Origin: Pseudomonas oryzihabitans
GTDB taxonomy: Bacteria > Pseudomonadota > Gammaproteobacteria > Pseudomonadales > Pseudomonadaceae
Reading direction: 5' to 3'
Length of the DNA stretch: 64,000 nt
Assembly (NCBI RefSeq): GCF_007665395.1
Contig: NZ_VDND01000002.1
Coordinates: 310,001 to 374,000, forward strand
Positions 57,302 through 64,000 of the stretch are shown here, in pieces; the stretch's first letter is position 1; the number at the start of each line of letters is the position of its first letter. The position numbers were made by a program, and so were the translations under genes. The notes under the pieces were generated by a model that had not been told where the DNA came from, did no database searches, and saw only the letters and a list, made by a program, of their open reading frames with translations.

Positions 57302-57600
57302 ATAATACCACCCCTGTAGAAGGTAGGCCGTTGGGCGTTCTTCCTGATCGTCCGGGTAAGGGGCGGGGTGATCAGGGCCTGGGCTGTTCTGGAGCCGGCT
57401 GAGGAACGCGGCGAAGCGGCGGTCGGAGAAGGGCAGCCTCGCGCCGCAAATGTAAAGGCTGCGGCCGCCGTCTGGACCGAAACTGCAACCTGCCTCTCAC
57501 CTCCGGGGTCCTACACCACGGTTGCCCCTCGCTGCGATTAGGATGACGGCATCGCCCAGGCAGAACCGGCTTGCCCGGTTCGACCGCACGAGGAGAGTCG
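57302..57600. other. Intergenic region before the molybdenum hydroxylase operon
   Basis: About 299 bp with no supported gene. It must contain the promoter of the cytochrome/Mo-hydroxylase operon. A GAACCGG/CCGGTTC stem (57563-57581) lies just before the ribosome binding site AGGAG (57590-57594). No other repeat or regulator site was recognised. Confidence 0.5.
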
Positions 57601-58827
57601 ATGAGATCCTTTGCCCTGCCAGGTCTGGCGGGGATCCTGCTCCTGATCGCCGCTGCCTGCACCCAGGCGGACGAGGCGACCCTGGCGCGCGGGGAGTACC
57701 TGACGCGGCTGGGCAATTGCCAGGGCTGCCATACCCGTCCCGACGGGGCGCCCTTCGCCGGCGGGGTGGCCTTCGACACGCCGTTCGGGCGTCTCTATTC
57801 GAGCAACATCACCCCGGATCGCGAGCACGGCCTGGGGAACTGGACGGCGGACGAGTTTCGCCGCGCCTTGCATGAAGGGCTGGGGCGGGAGGGCGAGCAG
57901 CTCTATCCGGCCTTTCCCTATACGGCCTACACCCGCTTGAGCGACGCCGATGTCGCGGCCATCTTCGCCTACCTGCAGCTCCAGCCTCCGGTGCCCTATG
58001 CACCGCCGGCCAATGCCCTGCGCTTTCCCTTCGACCAACGCGCGCTGATCCGCGGCTGGAAGTGGCTGAACTTCACCCCGGGCCCCTTGCCGGCCAGCGC
58101 CGACGCCAGGGTGGCACGCGGCGCTTACCTGGCCGAGGCGGTGGGGCACTGCCAGGAATGCCATACCCCACGGACCTGGAGCCAGGGCCTCGACAGCGGC
58201 CGGTCCTATGCGGGCGCTACCCAGCAGGGCTGGACCGCCTGGAATCTCACCGCGGACCCGCGCGGACTGGGCAGCTGGAGCGATGCCAAGCTCGCCCGCT
58301 ACCTGCGCGAAGGTCACCAGCGTGGCGAAGCCGTGGCCGCCGGGCCCATGGCCGAGGTGGTGAGCGGCGGTACCCGCTATCTGAACGACGCCGACCTCGA
58401 CGCCCTGGTCGCCTATCTGCGCACCCTGCCGGCCCGACCGGGTGCGGTACCGGCGCGAGCGGAGATCCAGCCGCCCGGCGAGGCCGGGCCGCTCAGTGCC
58501 GCCGAGGCCGAAAGCGCCGCCCTGTTGCAGTCGGCCTGCGCCAGCTGCCATGCGCCGGACGATCGCGGGCCGGCCGGGCCTTATCCGCGGTCCTTCAGTC
58601 ACTATTCGGCCGTGCGCGACCCGACCGGGACCAATCTGGTGCGGGTGCTGCTCGATGGACTCGAGCGCCAGGGGCGCAGCGAGCACGCCTTCATGCCCGC
58701 CTATCGCGAGCTGCTCAGTGACCGGCAGCTCGCCGACCTGGCGACCTACATCGGTCGTCGCTTTGGCGGCCACGCTGCCGACGTCCGTCCCGAGGACGTG
58801 GCGGCAGCGCGCGAACGGGAGAAATGA
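57601..58827 (+). CDS. Tri-haem cytochrome c subunit of a molybdenum hydroxylase
   Basis: Exported cytochrome of 408 residues with three haem c motifs: CQGCH (40-44), CQECH (about 183) and CASCH (about 320). The signal peptide ends LLIAAACTQADE; AAAC could be a lipobox, so membrane anchoring is possible. Each haem domain has a distal Met candidate such as HAFMPAYRELL. This type of tri-haem subunit passes electrons from alcohol, gluconate or aldehyde dehydrogenases to the quinone/oxidase chain. Its TGA overlaps the next ATG. Confidence 0.94.
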   Translation: MRSFALPGLAGILLLIAAACTQADEATLARGEYLTRLGNCQGCHTRPDGAPFAGGVAFDTPFGRLYSSNITPDREHGLGNWTADEFRRALHEGLGREGEQLYPAFPYTAYTRLSDADVAAIFAYLQLQPPVPYAPPANALRFPFDQRALIRGWKWLNFTPGPLPASADARVARGAYLAEAVGHCQECHTPRTWSQGLDSGRSYAGATQQGWTAWNLTADPRGLGSWSDAKLARYLREGHQRGEAVAAGPMAEVVSGGTRYLNDADLDALVAYLRTLPARPGAVPARAEIQPPGEAGPLSAAEAESAALLQSACASCHAPDDRGPAGPYPRSFSHYSAVRDPTGTNLVRVLLDGLERQGRSEHAFMPAYRELLSDRQLADLATYIGRRFGGHAADVRPEDVAAAREREK

Positions 58828-59315
58828 CAGTGGCGGCCATCGAACTCAGGGTCAACGGCGAGACGCGTTCACTCGACGTCGATCCGCGCATGCCCCTGCT
58901 GGATGCCCTGCGCGACGAGCTAGGACTCAAGGGACCCAAATTCGGTTGTGGCCTGGGGGAGTGCGGCGCCTGCACGGTGCTGGCGGATGGCAAGCCGGTA
59001 CGGGCCTGCCTGCTGCCGGCCGCATCCTTCGTCGGTCGGGAGCTGCTGACCCTGGAAGGCTTGGGTACGCCCGACGCCCCCCACGCCTTGCAGCAGGCCT
59101 TCATCGAGGAACAGGCGGCGCAGTGCGGCTATTGCATCCCCGGCATGGTGATGAGCGCCCGGGCCCTGCTCGAGCGGGTGCCAGATCCCAATGATGCGCA
59201 GATCCGCCAGGCCCTGGCGGCCAATTTCTGCGGCTGCGGGACCCACTATCGCATCCTGCGGGCGGTCAAGCGGGCCGCCGTGCTGCTGCGCGACAGCGGC
59301 AAGGCGTCGGCATGA
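58824..59315 (+). CDS. [2Fe-2S] subunit of a molybdenum hydroxylase
   Basis: Iron-sulfur subunit of 163 residues, XDH small-subunit type. The plant-type cluster is in KFGCGLGECGACTVLADGK with a further Cys in VRACLLP. The second, helical cluster is in CGYCIPGMVMSA and NFCGCGTHYRI. There is no signal peptide, so it is probably carried across the membrane with the Tat-exported large subunit. It overlaps both neighbours as ATGA, forming a tightly coupled three-gene operon. Confidence 0.95.
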   Translation: MTVAAIELRVNGETRSLDVDPRMPLLDALRDELGLKGPKFGCGLGECGACTVLADGKPVRACLLPAASFVGRELLTLEGLGTPDAPHALQQAFIEEQAAQCGYCIPGMVMSARALLERVPDPNDAQIRQALAANFCGCGTHYRILRAVKRAAVLLRDSGKASA

Positions 59316-61558
59316 GGCTGTCGCGACGCGGCTTTCTCGGCGGCAGCGCGGTACTGCTGCTGGGCTTCAGTCTGCAGCGGCCGGTCCTCGCTCAGGTACT
59401 GCCCGCTCCGACCGATGCCGCCAGCCTGGCCAAGACCCTTGACGAGCGTCAGCTGGATGCCTGGCTGGCGGTGGATGCCCAGGGCCAGGTCACCGTCTAC
59501 AGCGGCAAGGTGGAGCTGGGCACCGGGGTCAGCACCGCGTTGCGGCAGATCGTCGCCGAAGAGCTCTGCGTGGCCTTCGCCGCCACGCGGCTGATCCAGG
59601 GCGATACCCGGCTCACCCCGGACCAGGGCATCACCGCGGGTAGCAAGAGCCTGCAGGTGGGCGGTGCCCAGTTACGCAAGGCCGCCGCCAGTGCCCGGCA
59701 GTTCCTGTTCCTGGAAGGAGCGCGGCGACTGGGCCTGGACCTGGCGGTGGTGGATACGGTGGAAGGCCGCGTGGTCTATCGCGGCGATCCCAGCGGGCGC
59801 TTCGTCAGCTATGGCGAGCTGGTCGGCGGGCGACCGCTCGGGCGGTTGGTCAACCAGGGGGTGCGCACCCGGGCGGTCAAGGATTACCGGCTGGTGGGCA
59901 CCTCGGTGCCGCGGGAGGACATCCCCGCCAAGCTGTTCGGCCGCTTCGACTTCGTCCACGACCGGCGTCTGCCCGGCATGCTGCATGGCTGCGTGGTGCG
60001 GCCGCCCTGCACCGGCTCGGCGCGGCTGGCGGGGGTGAGTATCCGCGGCATCGATGCCAGCGCGCTGCCCGCGGGCGCGCAGCTGGTGTACGAGGGCGCC
60101 TTCGTCGCGGTACTGGCGGAACAGCCCTGGCTGGCGCGGCAGGGCGCGGCCGCGCTGCGGGTGGAGTGGAGCCTGGTGCCGGATCTGCCACTCCCTGGCG
60201 AGCTCTATGCGCACCTGGAAGCCAAGGCCGGTCCGGCCGAGGTGCAGCAGGAGGCCGGCGAGGCGGAGCAGGAGCTGCAGAACGCCGCCCGGCGGCTGGA
60301 CGCCGAATACCGCTGGCCCTATCAGAATCATGATTCCATCGGTCCGTCCTGCGCGGTGGCCGAGGTGCGCGCCGAGGGCGCCATCGTCTGGAGCGGTACC
60401 CAGGGCGTCTATCAGCTCAGAGCGGCCTTGGCAGACCTGCTGAAACTGCCGGAAGACAGCATCCACGTCATCTACCAGCAGGCCTCCGGCTGCTATGGCC
60501 ACAACGGCGCCGACGATGCGGCCGCCGATGCCGCGCTGCTGTCCAAACTCTGTGGTCGCCCGGTCCGGGTGCAGTGGAGCCGGGCCGACGAGCACGGCTG
60601 GAATCCCAAGGGACCGGCGATGTTGATGCGCCTGGCGGGCGGCCTGAGCGACACCGGCGATCTGCTCGCCTGGCGCTTCGCCAATTGGACCCCCACCCAT
60701 CTCACCCGACCCAACGGCCAGACCGGCGCTGCTGCGTTGCTCGCCGGGCAGCTGGCCTACAACCTGCCGCTCAAGGGCGGTCGTGGTGGCGGCAATCGCA
60801 ATGCCGCGCTGGACTATGACCTGACCAATGTCCAGGTGGCGACCCATTGGGTCGAGGCCGGCGATTCGCCCCTGCGCCCCTCCGCGCTCCGCGCCCTGGG
60901 CGCGGTCGGCAACACCTTCGCCAACGAATCCTTCATGGACGAGCTGGCCCTGGCGGCGGGGGTCGATCCGCTGGCCTTCCGCCTGCGCTACCTGCAGGAC
61001 CCCAGGGCGCGGGCGGTGCTGCAGGCGGCCACCGCCAAGGCGGGCTGGCAACCGCCGGCGGTGCGTACCAGCGCCTGGGACGGGAGCACCGTGACCGGGC
61101 AGGGCCTGGCCTTCCTGCGCTACGAAAACGAGAACGCCTATGTGGCCGCGGTGGTCGAGGTAGCGGTCAGCCTGGCGACCGGCATCCGGGTCACCCGGGT
61201 GGTGGTGGCCCATGATTGCGGGCTGATCGTGAATCCCGATGGCCTGCGCAACCAGCTGGAAGGCTGCGTGGTACAGGGCATCGCCCGTACCCTCAAGCAG
61301 GCCGTGCGCTTCGACCACCAGGGCGTGACCAGCCTGGAGTGGGGCGCCTATCCGCCGCTGACCTTCGACGAGTTGCCCGAACTGGAACTGGAACTGCTCG
61401 ACCGCCCGGAGGAGCCGGCGGTGGGCGCCGGGGAGGCCACCATCGCGGCGATCCCTGCGGCCATCGCCAACGCGGTAGCCGCGGCGACCGGTGTGCGCCT
61501 GCGCGAGGCGCCCCTGAACCGCGAGCGTCTGCGCGCGGCGCTGGCTGCTCGCCGCTAG
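59312..61558 (+). CDS. Molybdopterin-binding large subunit of a xanthine oxidase-family hydroxylase
   Basis: Catalytic subunit of 748 residues, isoquinoline 1-oxidoreductase beta/aldehyde dehydrogenase type. A Tat signal peptide is clear (SRRGFLGGSAVLLLGFSL, twin Arg 5-6), so it works in the periplasm. Molybdopterin-binding blocks include GKVELGTGVSTALRQIVAEEL, and the catalytic glutamate is expected in VGAGEATIAAIPAAIANA near the C-terminus. With the 2Fe-2S and tri-haem subunits it forms a complex feeding electrons into the respiratory chain. Substrate (aldehyde, N-heterocycle or other) unknown. The stop overlaps the convergent DedA gene by 4 bp. Confidence 0.94.
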   Translation: MRLSRRGFLGGSAVLLLGFSLQRPVLAQVLPAPTDAASLAKTLDERQLDAWLAVDAQGQVTVYSGKVELGTGVSTALRQIVAEELCVAFAATRLIQGDTRLTPDQGITAGSKSLQVGGAQLRKAAASARQFLFLEGARRLGLDLAVVDTVEGRVVYRGDPSGRFVSYGELVGGRPLGRLVNQGVRTRAVKDYRLVGTSVPREDIPAKLFGRFDFVHDRRLPGMLHGCVVRPPCTGSARLAGVSIRGIDASALPAGAQLVYEGAFVAVLAEQPWLARQGAAALRVEWSLVPDLPLPGELYAHLEAKAGPAEVQQEAGEAEQELQNAARRLDAEYRWPYQNHDSIGPSCAVAEVRAEGAIVWSGTQGVYQLRAALADLLKLPEDSIHVIYQQASGCYGHNGADDAAADAALLSKLCGRPVRVQWSRADEHGWNPKGPAMLMRLAGGLSDTGDLLAWRFANWTPTHLTRPNGQTGAAALLAGQLAYNLPLKGGRGGGNRNAALDYDLTNVQVATHWVEAGDSPLRPSALRALGAVGNTFANESFMDELALAAGVDPLAFRLRYLQDPRARAVLQAATAKAGWQPPAVRTSAWDGSTVTGQGLAFLRYENENAYVAAVVEVAVSLATGIRVTRVVVAHDCGLIVNPDGLRNQLEGCVVQGIARTLKQAVRFDHQGVTSLEWGAYPPLTFDELPELELELLDRPEEPAVGAGEATIAAIPAAIANAVAAATGVRLREAPLNRERLRAALAARR

Positions 61559-62172
61559 GCGCGTTTCAGGCGTTGCTTGAAGAACAGCAGGCCGCCGGCG
61601 GCTAGCAGGACCACCACCGCGGCGGCGATCCACAGGGCTTCGTTGCCCGCGAAGCTGAACTGGTTGGCCCCCTTGGCCGCCAGGTACCCCGGCCCCATCA
61701 TCAGCGGCGCCCAGACGATGGCGGAGAGCACGTTGGCCGACTGGAAGCGCAGCTGGTTCATGGCCATCATGCCGGCCACCAGGGGCACGGTATTGCGGAT
61801 CATGGTCAGGAAGCGGCCACCGAATACCGCGAAGAAGCCATAGCGGCGAAAGAACAGCCGGGTCCTGGCTACCTGCTTGCGATAGCGGCGGAAGGGCGGC
61901 CGGTGGACGATGCTGGGGCCGAGCCAGCGGCCGATGAGGTAGGAGCAGATGTCGCCGAGGATGGCACCGATGATGGCGGCGCCTACCTGCGGCAGCGGCG
62001 CGAGCACCCCCGAGCCGGCCAGGCCACCCACCACCAGCATCAGGGCGGTGGCCGGGATGAAGACGCCGAGCAGCACCAGGGATTCGCCGAAGGCCAGCAG
62101 GCCGACGATCAGTGGCGCCCAGGCCTGGTGGGTCTCGATGAAGCCGAGCAACGATTGAGTCAGGGATTCCAT
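61555..62172 (-). CDS. DedA-family membrane protein
   Basis: Inner-membrane protein of 205 residues with the DedA/VTT domain. Hallmarks are ESLVLLGVFIPATALMLVVGG, the IIGAILGDICSYLIGRWLG block, and FGGRFLTMIRNTVPLVAGMM with its conserved arginine. Members act in undecaprenyl-phosphate and phospholipid translocation and in membrane homeostasis. The C-terminal end is basic (KQRLKRA). Confidence 0.93.
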   Translation of the reverse strand: MESLTQSLLGFIETHQAWAPLIVGLLAFGESLVLLGVFIPATALMLVVGGLAGSGVLAPLPQVGAAIIGAILGDICSYLIGRWLGPSIVHRPPFRRYRKQVARTRLFFRRYGFFAVFGGRFLTMIRNTVPLVAGMMAMNQLRFQSANVLSAIVWAPLMMGPGYLAAKGANQFSFAGNEALWIAAAVVVLLAAGGLLFFKQRLKRA

Positions 62173-62268
62173 GGCGGGCCTCTTCTGCCGAAAGTCCTAA
62201 GACTACGCGGCCTCGACGATCTGCCAGCCGTTTCAACAGCTTGAATCAATTTCCCTGGCTGGAAGTGC

Positions 62269-62294
62269 GCAGGAGCGCGCATCGCCGCTCCTGC
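62269..62294 (-). terminator. Stem-loop after the metallophosphoesterase gene
   Basis: Perfect 9-bp stem GCAGGAGCG/CGCTCCTGC around an eight-base loop, directly after the minus-strand stop at 62303. There is no T-run, so termination is uncertain. The remainder of the 130-bp gap presumably holds the dedA promoter. Confidence 0.5.
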
Positions 62295-62302
62295 CAGGGC
62301 CC

Positions 62303-63136
62303 TCAGCGCTCGGTCAGGGCGTCCTGGGCCGCGTGCCAGCGCAGCGCATGACGCTCGCCGACGACGAAACGATCACCCTGGAAATCCCAGCGCTCCACGT
62401 CCACGGTCTTTTCCGGGCCTTGGCCGACCAGCAGGCGATTGAAGGAGTTGGGCGAGGTGCCGCGCACGCGGGAGGAGAGGGTGGTCCCGGCCTGGACGAT
62501 CCAGACCTCGCGGGGCAGGGCGGGATACTGCCGGCTCAGCGGCAGCACGTAGGGCAGGTGGATATGGCCACCCATCACCAGGTCCAGGCCCGCATCGGCC
62601 CAGGTGGCCAGGGCCCGGTCGGCGTTGTGCTGCAGGTTGCTCAGGTCGCTGAGTTCGAGGGCGCCAAAGGGCTGGTGGGCGATGACGATGCGCAGCTTGC
62701 CGGGTCCGGCCCGGCGCAGGCGTTCGGCCACCCGCGCGATCTGCTCGGCGCTCACGGCGCCATCCTTGTGGCGACGCGGGGCGGTGGTGTTGAGGCCGAC
62801 CAGCAGCAGCTCGTCGTTCTCGAAACTGGGCTCGAGGTCCTGGCCGAAATGCCGGCGGTAGTTGCCGTAGGGCGCCAGGAAACGGGCGAAGACGTTGTAC
62901 AGCGGCAGGTCGTGGTTGCCCGGGATCACCAGGGTGCGGGGAATGCCATAGCTTTCCAGGCGTTCGACGAAAGTCTTGGCGGCGGCGAATTGCTCGCGGC
63001 GGGCGCGCTGGGTGATGTCCCCGGAGAGGATCAGGACATCGGCGCCGTGTTCGCGGACATGGGCTTCCAGGGCCGCGACCACAGCGGGTTGCTCGGTGCC
63101 GAAGTGGGTATCGGAGATTTGCAGGAGGGTCGTCAT
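62303..63136 (-). CDS. Calcineurin-like metallophosphoesterase
   Basis: Metal-dependent phosphoesterase of 277 residues with the full motif set: DTHFG (9-13), GDITQR (about 39), GNHDLP (about 73), HQPFG, and GGHIHLP. Layout resembles CpdA/Icc cyclic-AMP phosphodiesterases (class III), but related enzymes act on other phosphodiesters, so cAMP is only a candidate substrate. The start MTTLLQISDTHFG is typical. Confidence 0.92.
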   Translation of the reverse strand: MTTLLQISDTHFGTEQPAVVAALEAHVREHGADVLILSGDITQRARREQFAAAKTFVERLESYGIPRTLVIPGNHDLPLYNVFARFLAPYGNYRRHFGQDLEPSFENDELLLVGLNTTAPRRHKDGAVSAEQIARVAERLRRAGPGKLRIVIAHQPFGALELSDLSNLQHNADRALATWADAGLDLVMGGHIHLPYVLPLSRQYPALPREVWIVQAGTTLSSRVRGTSPNSFNRLLVGQGPEKTVDVERWDFQGDRFVVGERHALRWHAAQDALTER

Positions 63137-63209
63137 GAGGACCTGGTTTCCAACGGATTCCCCTTTACGACCGCAACGGGCGCCAAGCTATCCGGCGAGG
63201 GTTGCCTAG

Positions 63210-63348
63210 AGGCGGTTCCAAGGCGCGCGAGCTAGAGCCAAACAAGGCGCAAATGGCTGAGGAAGCGGAGTTTACGAGTGGTAAATGAGCATTCCGAAGC
63301 CATTTTCAACGCCGTCTGGCCGACGCGCAGCAGCCTTCGAACAGTCTC
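63210..63348. mobile_element. 139-bp palindromic MITE-like element, copy 2
   Basis: Aligns without gaps to the element at 51100-51238; hand comparison gives 118 of 139 identical bases. The inner stem here is AAATGGC/GCCATTT (63251-63257 with 63299-63305), changed on both sides relative to copy 1. Terminal repeats are more decayed (8 of 11). CTAG (63206-63209) and TTAG (63349-63352) flank it; the right flank is also the TAA stop of yggL on the minus strand. This fills most of the 212-bp gap before the metallophosphoesterase gene. Confidence 0.8.
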
Positions 63349-63717
63349 TTAGACTTCGCCGTCGTGGTGCCAGGCGTCATGCAGCTCGGACGCAGTGGCT
63401 TCGCCGACTTCGGCACGGGCCTTGAGCCAGTCCAGCAGGGCGGTGCGGTCTTCCGCGGTGGGCGAGGTGTAGCGCTTGTTGGCCATGATGGTGCCTTCGA
63501 CCCAGGCGTTGTCGAAGCCGCCGATGTAGTCCAGCTTGCGCTCTTCGACGTAGTCGATGAAGTCGCCCAGGAAGGTGTCCAGGTCGTCTTCGCTGAGCTC
63601 GCTCTTGAAGCTCACCTTGATTTCGAAGGCCATTTCCTGGAACTCGCCCAGGTATTGCTTCTTGCGCAGGCGACGCTTCATGCGGCTCAAACGGGGATCT
63701 TGCTGGGTATCGGTCAT
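63349..63717 (-). CDS. yggL: YggL family protein (DUF469)
   Basis: Small protein of 122 residues of the YggL/DUF469 family, reported as 50S-ribosome-associated in E. coli. It has the basic start RLSRMKRRLRKKQYLGEFQE, followed by FEIKVSFKSELSEDDLDTFL and an FIDYVEERKLDYIGGF block. The ATG at 63717 is chosen because family similarity starts there; the open frame to 63780 adds unrelated residues. The stop codon directly touches the repeat element. Confidence 0.92.
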   Translation of the reverse strand: MTDTQQDPRLSRMKRRLRKKQYLGEFQEMAFEIKVSFKSELSEDDLDTFLGDFIDYVEERKLDYIGGFDNAWVEGTIMANKRYTSPTAEDRTALLDWLKARAEVGEATASELHDAWHHDGEV

Positions 63718-63849
63718 GGCGAAGGCCTGGATATCGATGAAAGGGCGGGCATTATCCCTGGCGGCGACGGGTAATGCCAATGGTGACCGCCCGGGCGGCC
63801 GGTTAGCATGGTCGTTTTGGCTGCGACCAGAGCGCGCAGGGGTGGACGG

Positions 63850-64000
63850 ATGGCGAGCAAAACGAGACGGGGCTCCGGCGGCGTCACCCTGCGCGAGGTG
63901 GCCCGGCTGGCCGGCGTCGCGCCGATCACGGTGTCGCGGGTGTTGAATGCGCCGGCGAGCGTCAAGGCGGCTACCCGCGAGCGGGTGCTCGCCACCATCG
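63850..64000 (+). CDS. LacI-family transcriptional regulator (3' partial)
   Basis: Only the first 50 codons are in the window. After a basic leader (MASKTRRGSGG) comes a textbook LacI helix-turn-helix: VTLREVARLAGVAPITVSRVL, then NAPASVKAATRERVLATI, the hinge-side helix. AGGGGTGG precedes the start. The inducer domain and target operon lie beyond the end. Sugar-acid or gluconate control is common for such regulators but cannot be judged here. Confidence 0.9.
   Translation, partial: MASKTRRGSGGVTLREVARLAGVAPITVSRVLNAPASVKAATRERVLATI

Overview
The window looks like a chromosomal segment of a high-GC Pseudomonas. The evidence is the cmaX-crfX-cmpX-sigX-oprF cluster, the gltA/sdhCDAB-sucAB-lpd-sucCD block followed by a BraB/BrnQ carrier, a Pseudomonas-type mannitol operon, and close matches remembered from P. 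aeruginosa and P. fluorescens proteins. A P. oryzihabitans-like lineage is a guess, not shown by the sequence. I saw no rRNA, tRNA, CRISPR array, prophage or transposase gene.

Layout. 1-6.6 kb: end of rlmKL, an acyltransferase, a Gfo/Idh oxidoreductase, a ribosome-hibernation protein, a MASE2 diguanylate cyclase coupled to ybaK. 6.6-6.9 kb: a cluster of palindromic REP-like repeats. 6.9-14.4 kb: mannitol uptake and catabolism operon on the minus strand (mtlE-F-G-K-D-Y) with A-rich Crc/Hfq-like motifs at three genes; the usual mtlR and mtlZ are absent from the window. 14.6-18.1 kb: small secreted or unknown proteins, an IMPase-family phosphatase, DUF1090, a histidine phosphatase. 18.3-21.4 kb: a compact envelope-signalling operon of a FecR-domain protein, an OmpA lipoprotein and a CHASE2/HD-GYP phosphodiesterase. 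21.8-24.2 kb: a TonB-dependent siderophore receptor with a normal GC-rich first half and an AT-richer second half, suggesting a recombined barrel. 24.3-26.6 kb: GNAT enzyme, a stand-alone MetE N-terminal domain, a LysE exporter.

26.7-34.1 kb: divergent ppsR/ppsA, then cmaX-crfX-cmpX-sigX-oprF (envelope stress and the major porin). 34.2-47.1 kb: the TCA-cycle block, with gltA divergent from sdhCDAB and then sucAB-lpd-sucCD; clear sigma-70 promoters sit between gltA and sdhC, and GC-rich stem-loops lie between several cistrons. 47.3-57.3 kb: BCAA carrier, a small coiled-coil lipoprotein, htpG with a heat-shock (sigma-32) promoter, a dienelactone-hydrolase-family protein, SprT, a DnaJ-like protein, an overlapping ttcA/Tag-like/sirtuin operon, two NlpC/P60 lipoproteins, an HNH protein. 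57.6-61.6 kb: a periplasmic molybdenum hydroxylase operon (tri-haem cytochrome c, 2Fe-2S subunit, Tat-exported Mo subunit). 61.6-64 kb: DedA protein, metallophosphoesterase, YggL, and the start of a LacI-family regulator.

The most interesting non-coding signal is a 139-bp palindromic MITE-like element present twice (51100-51238 and 63210-63348; 118 of 139 bases identical by hand alignment). One copy sits in the loop of the htpG terminator between two TTAG copies, and the two copies show compensatory base-pair changes in an inner stem.
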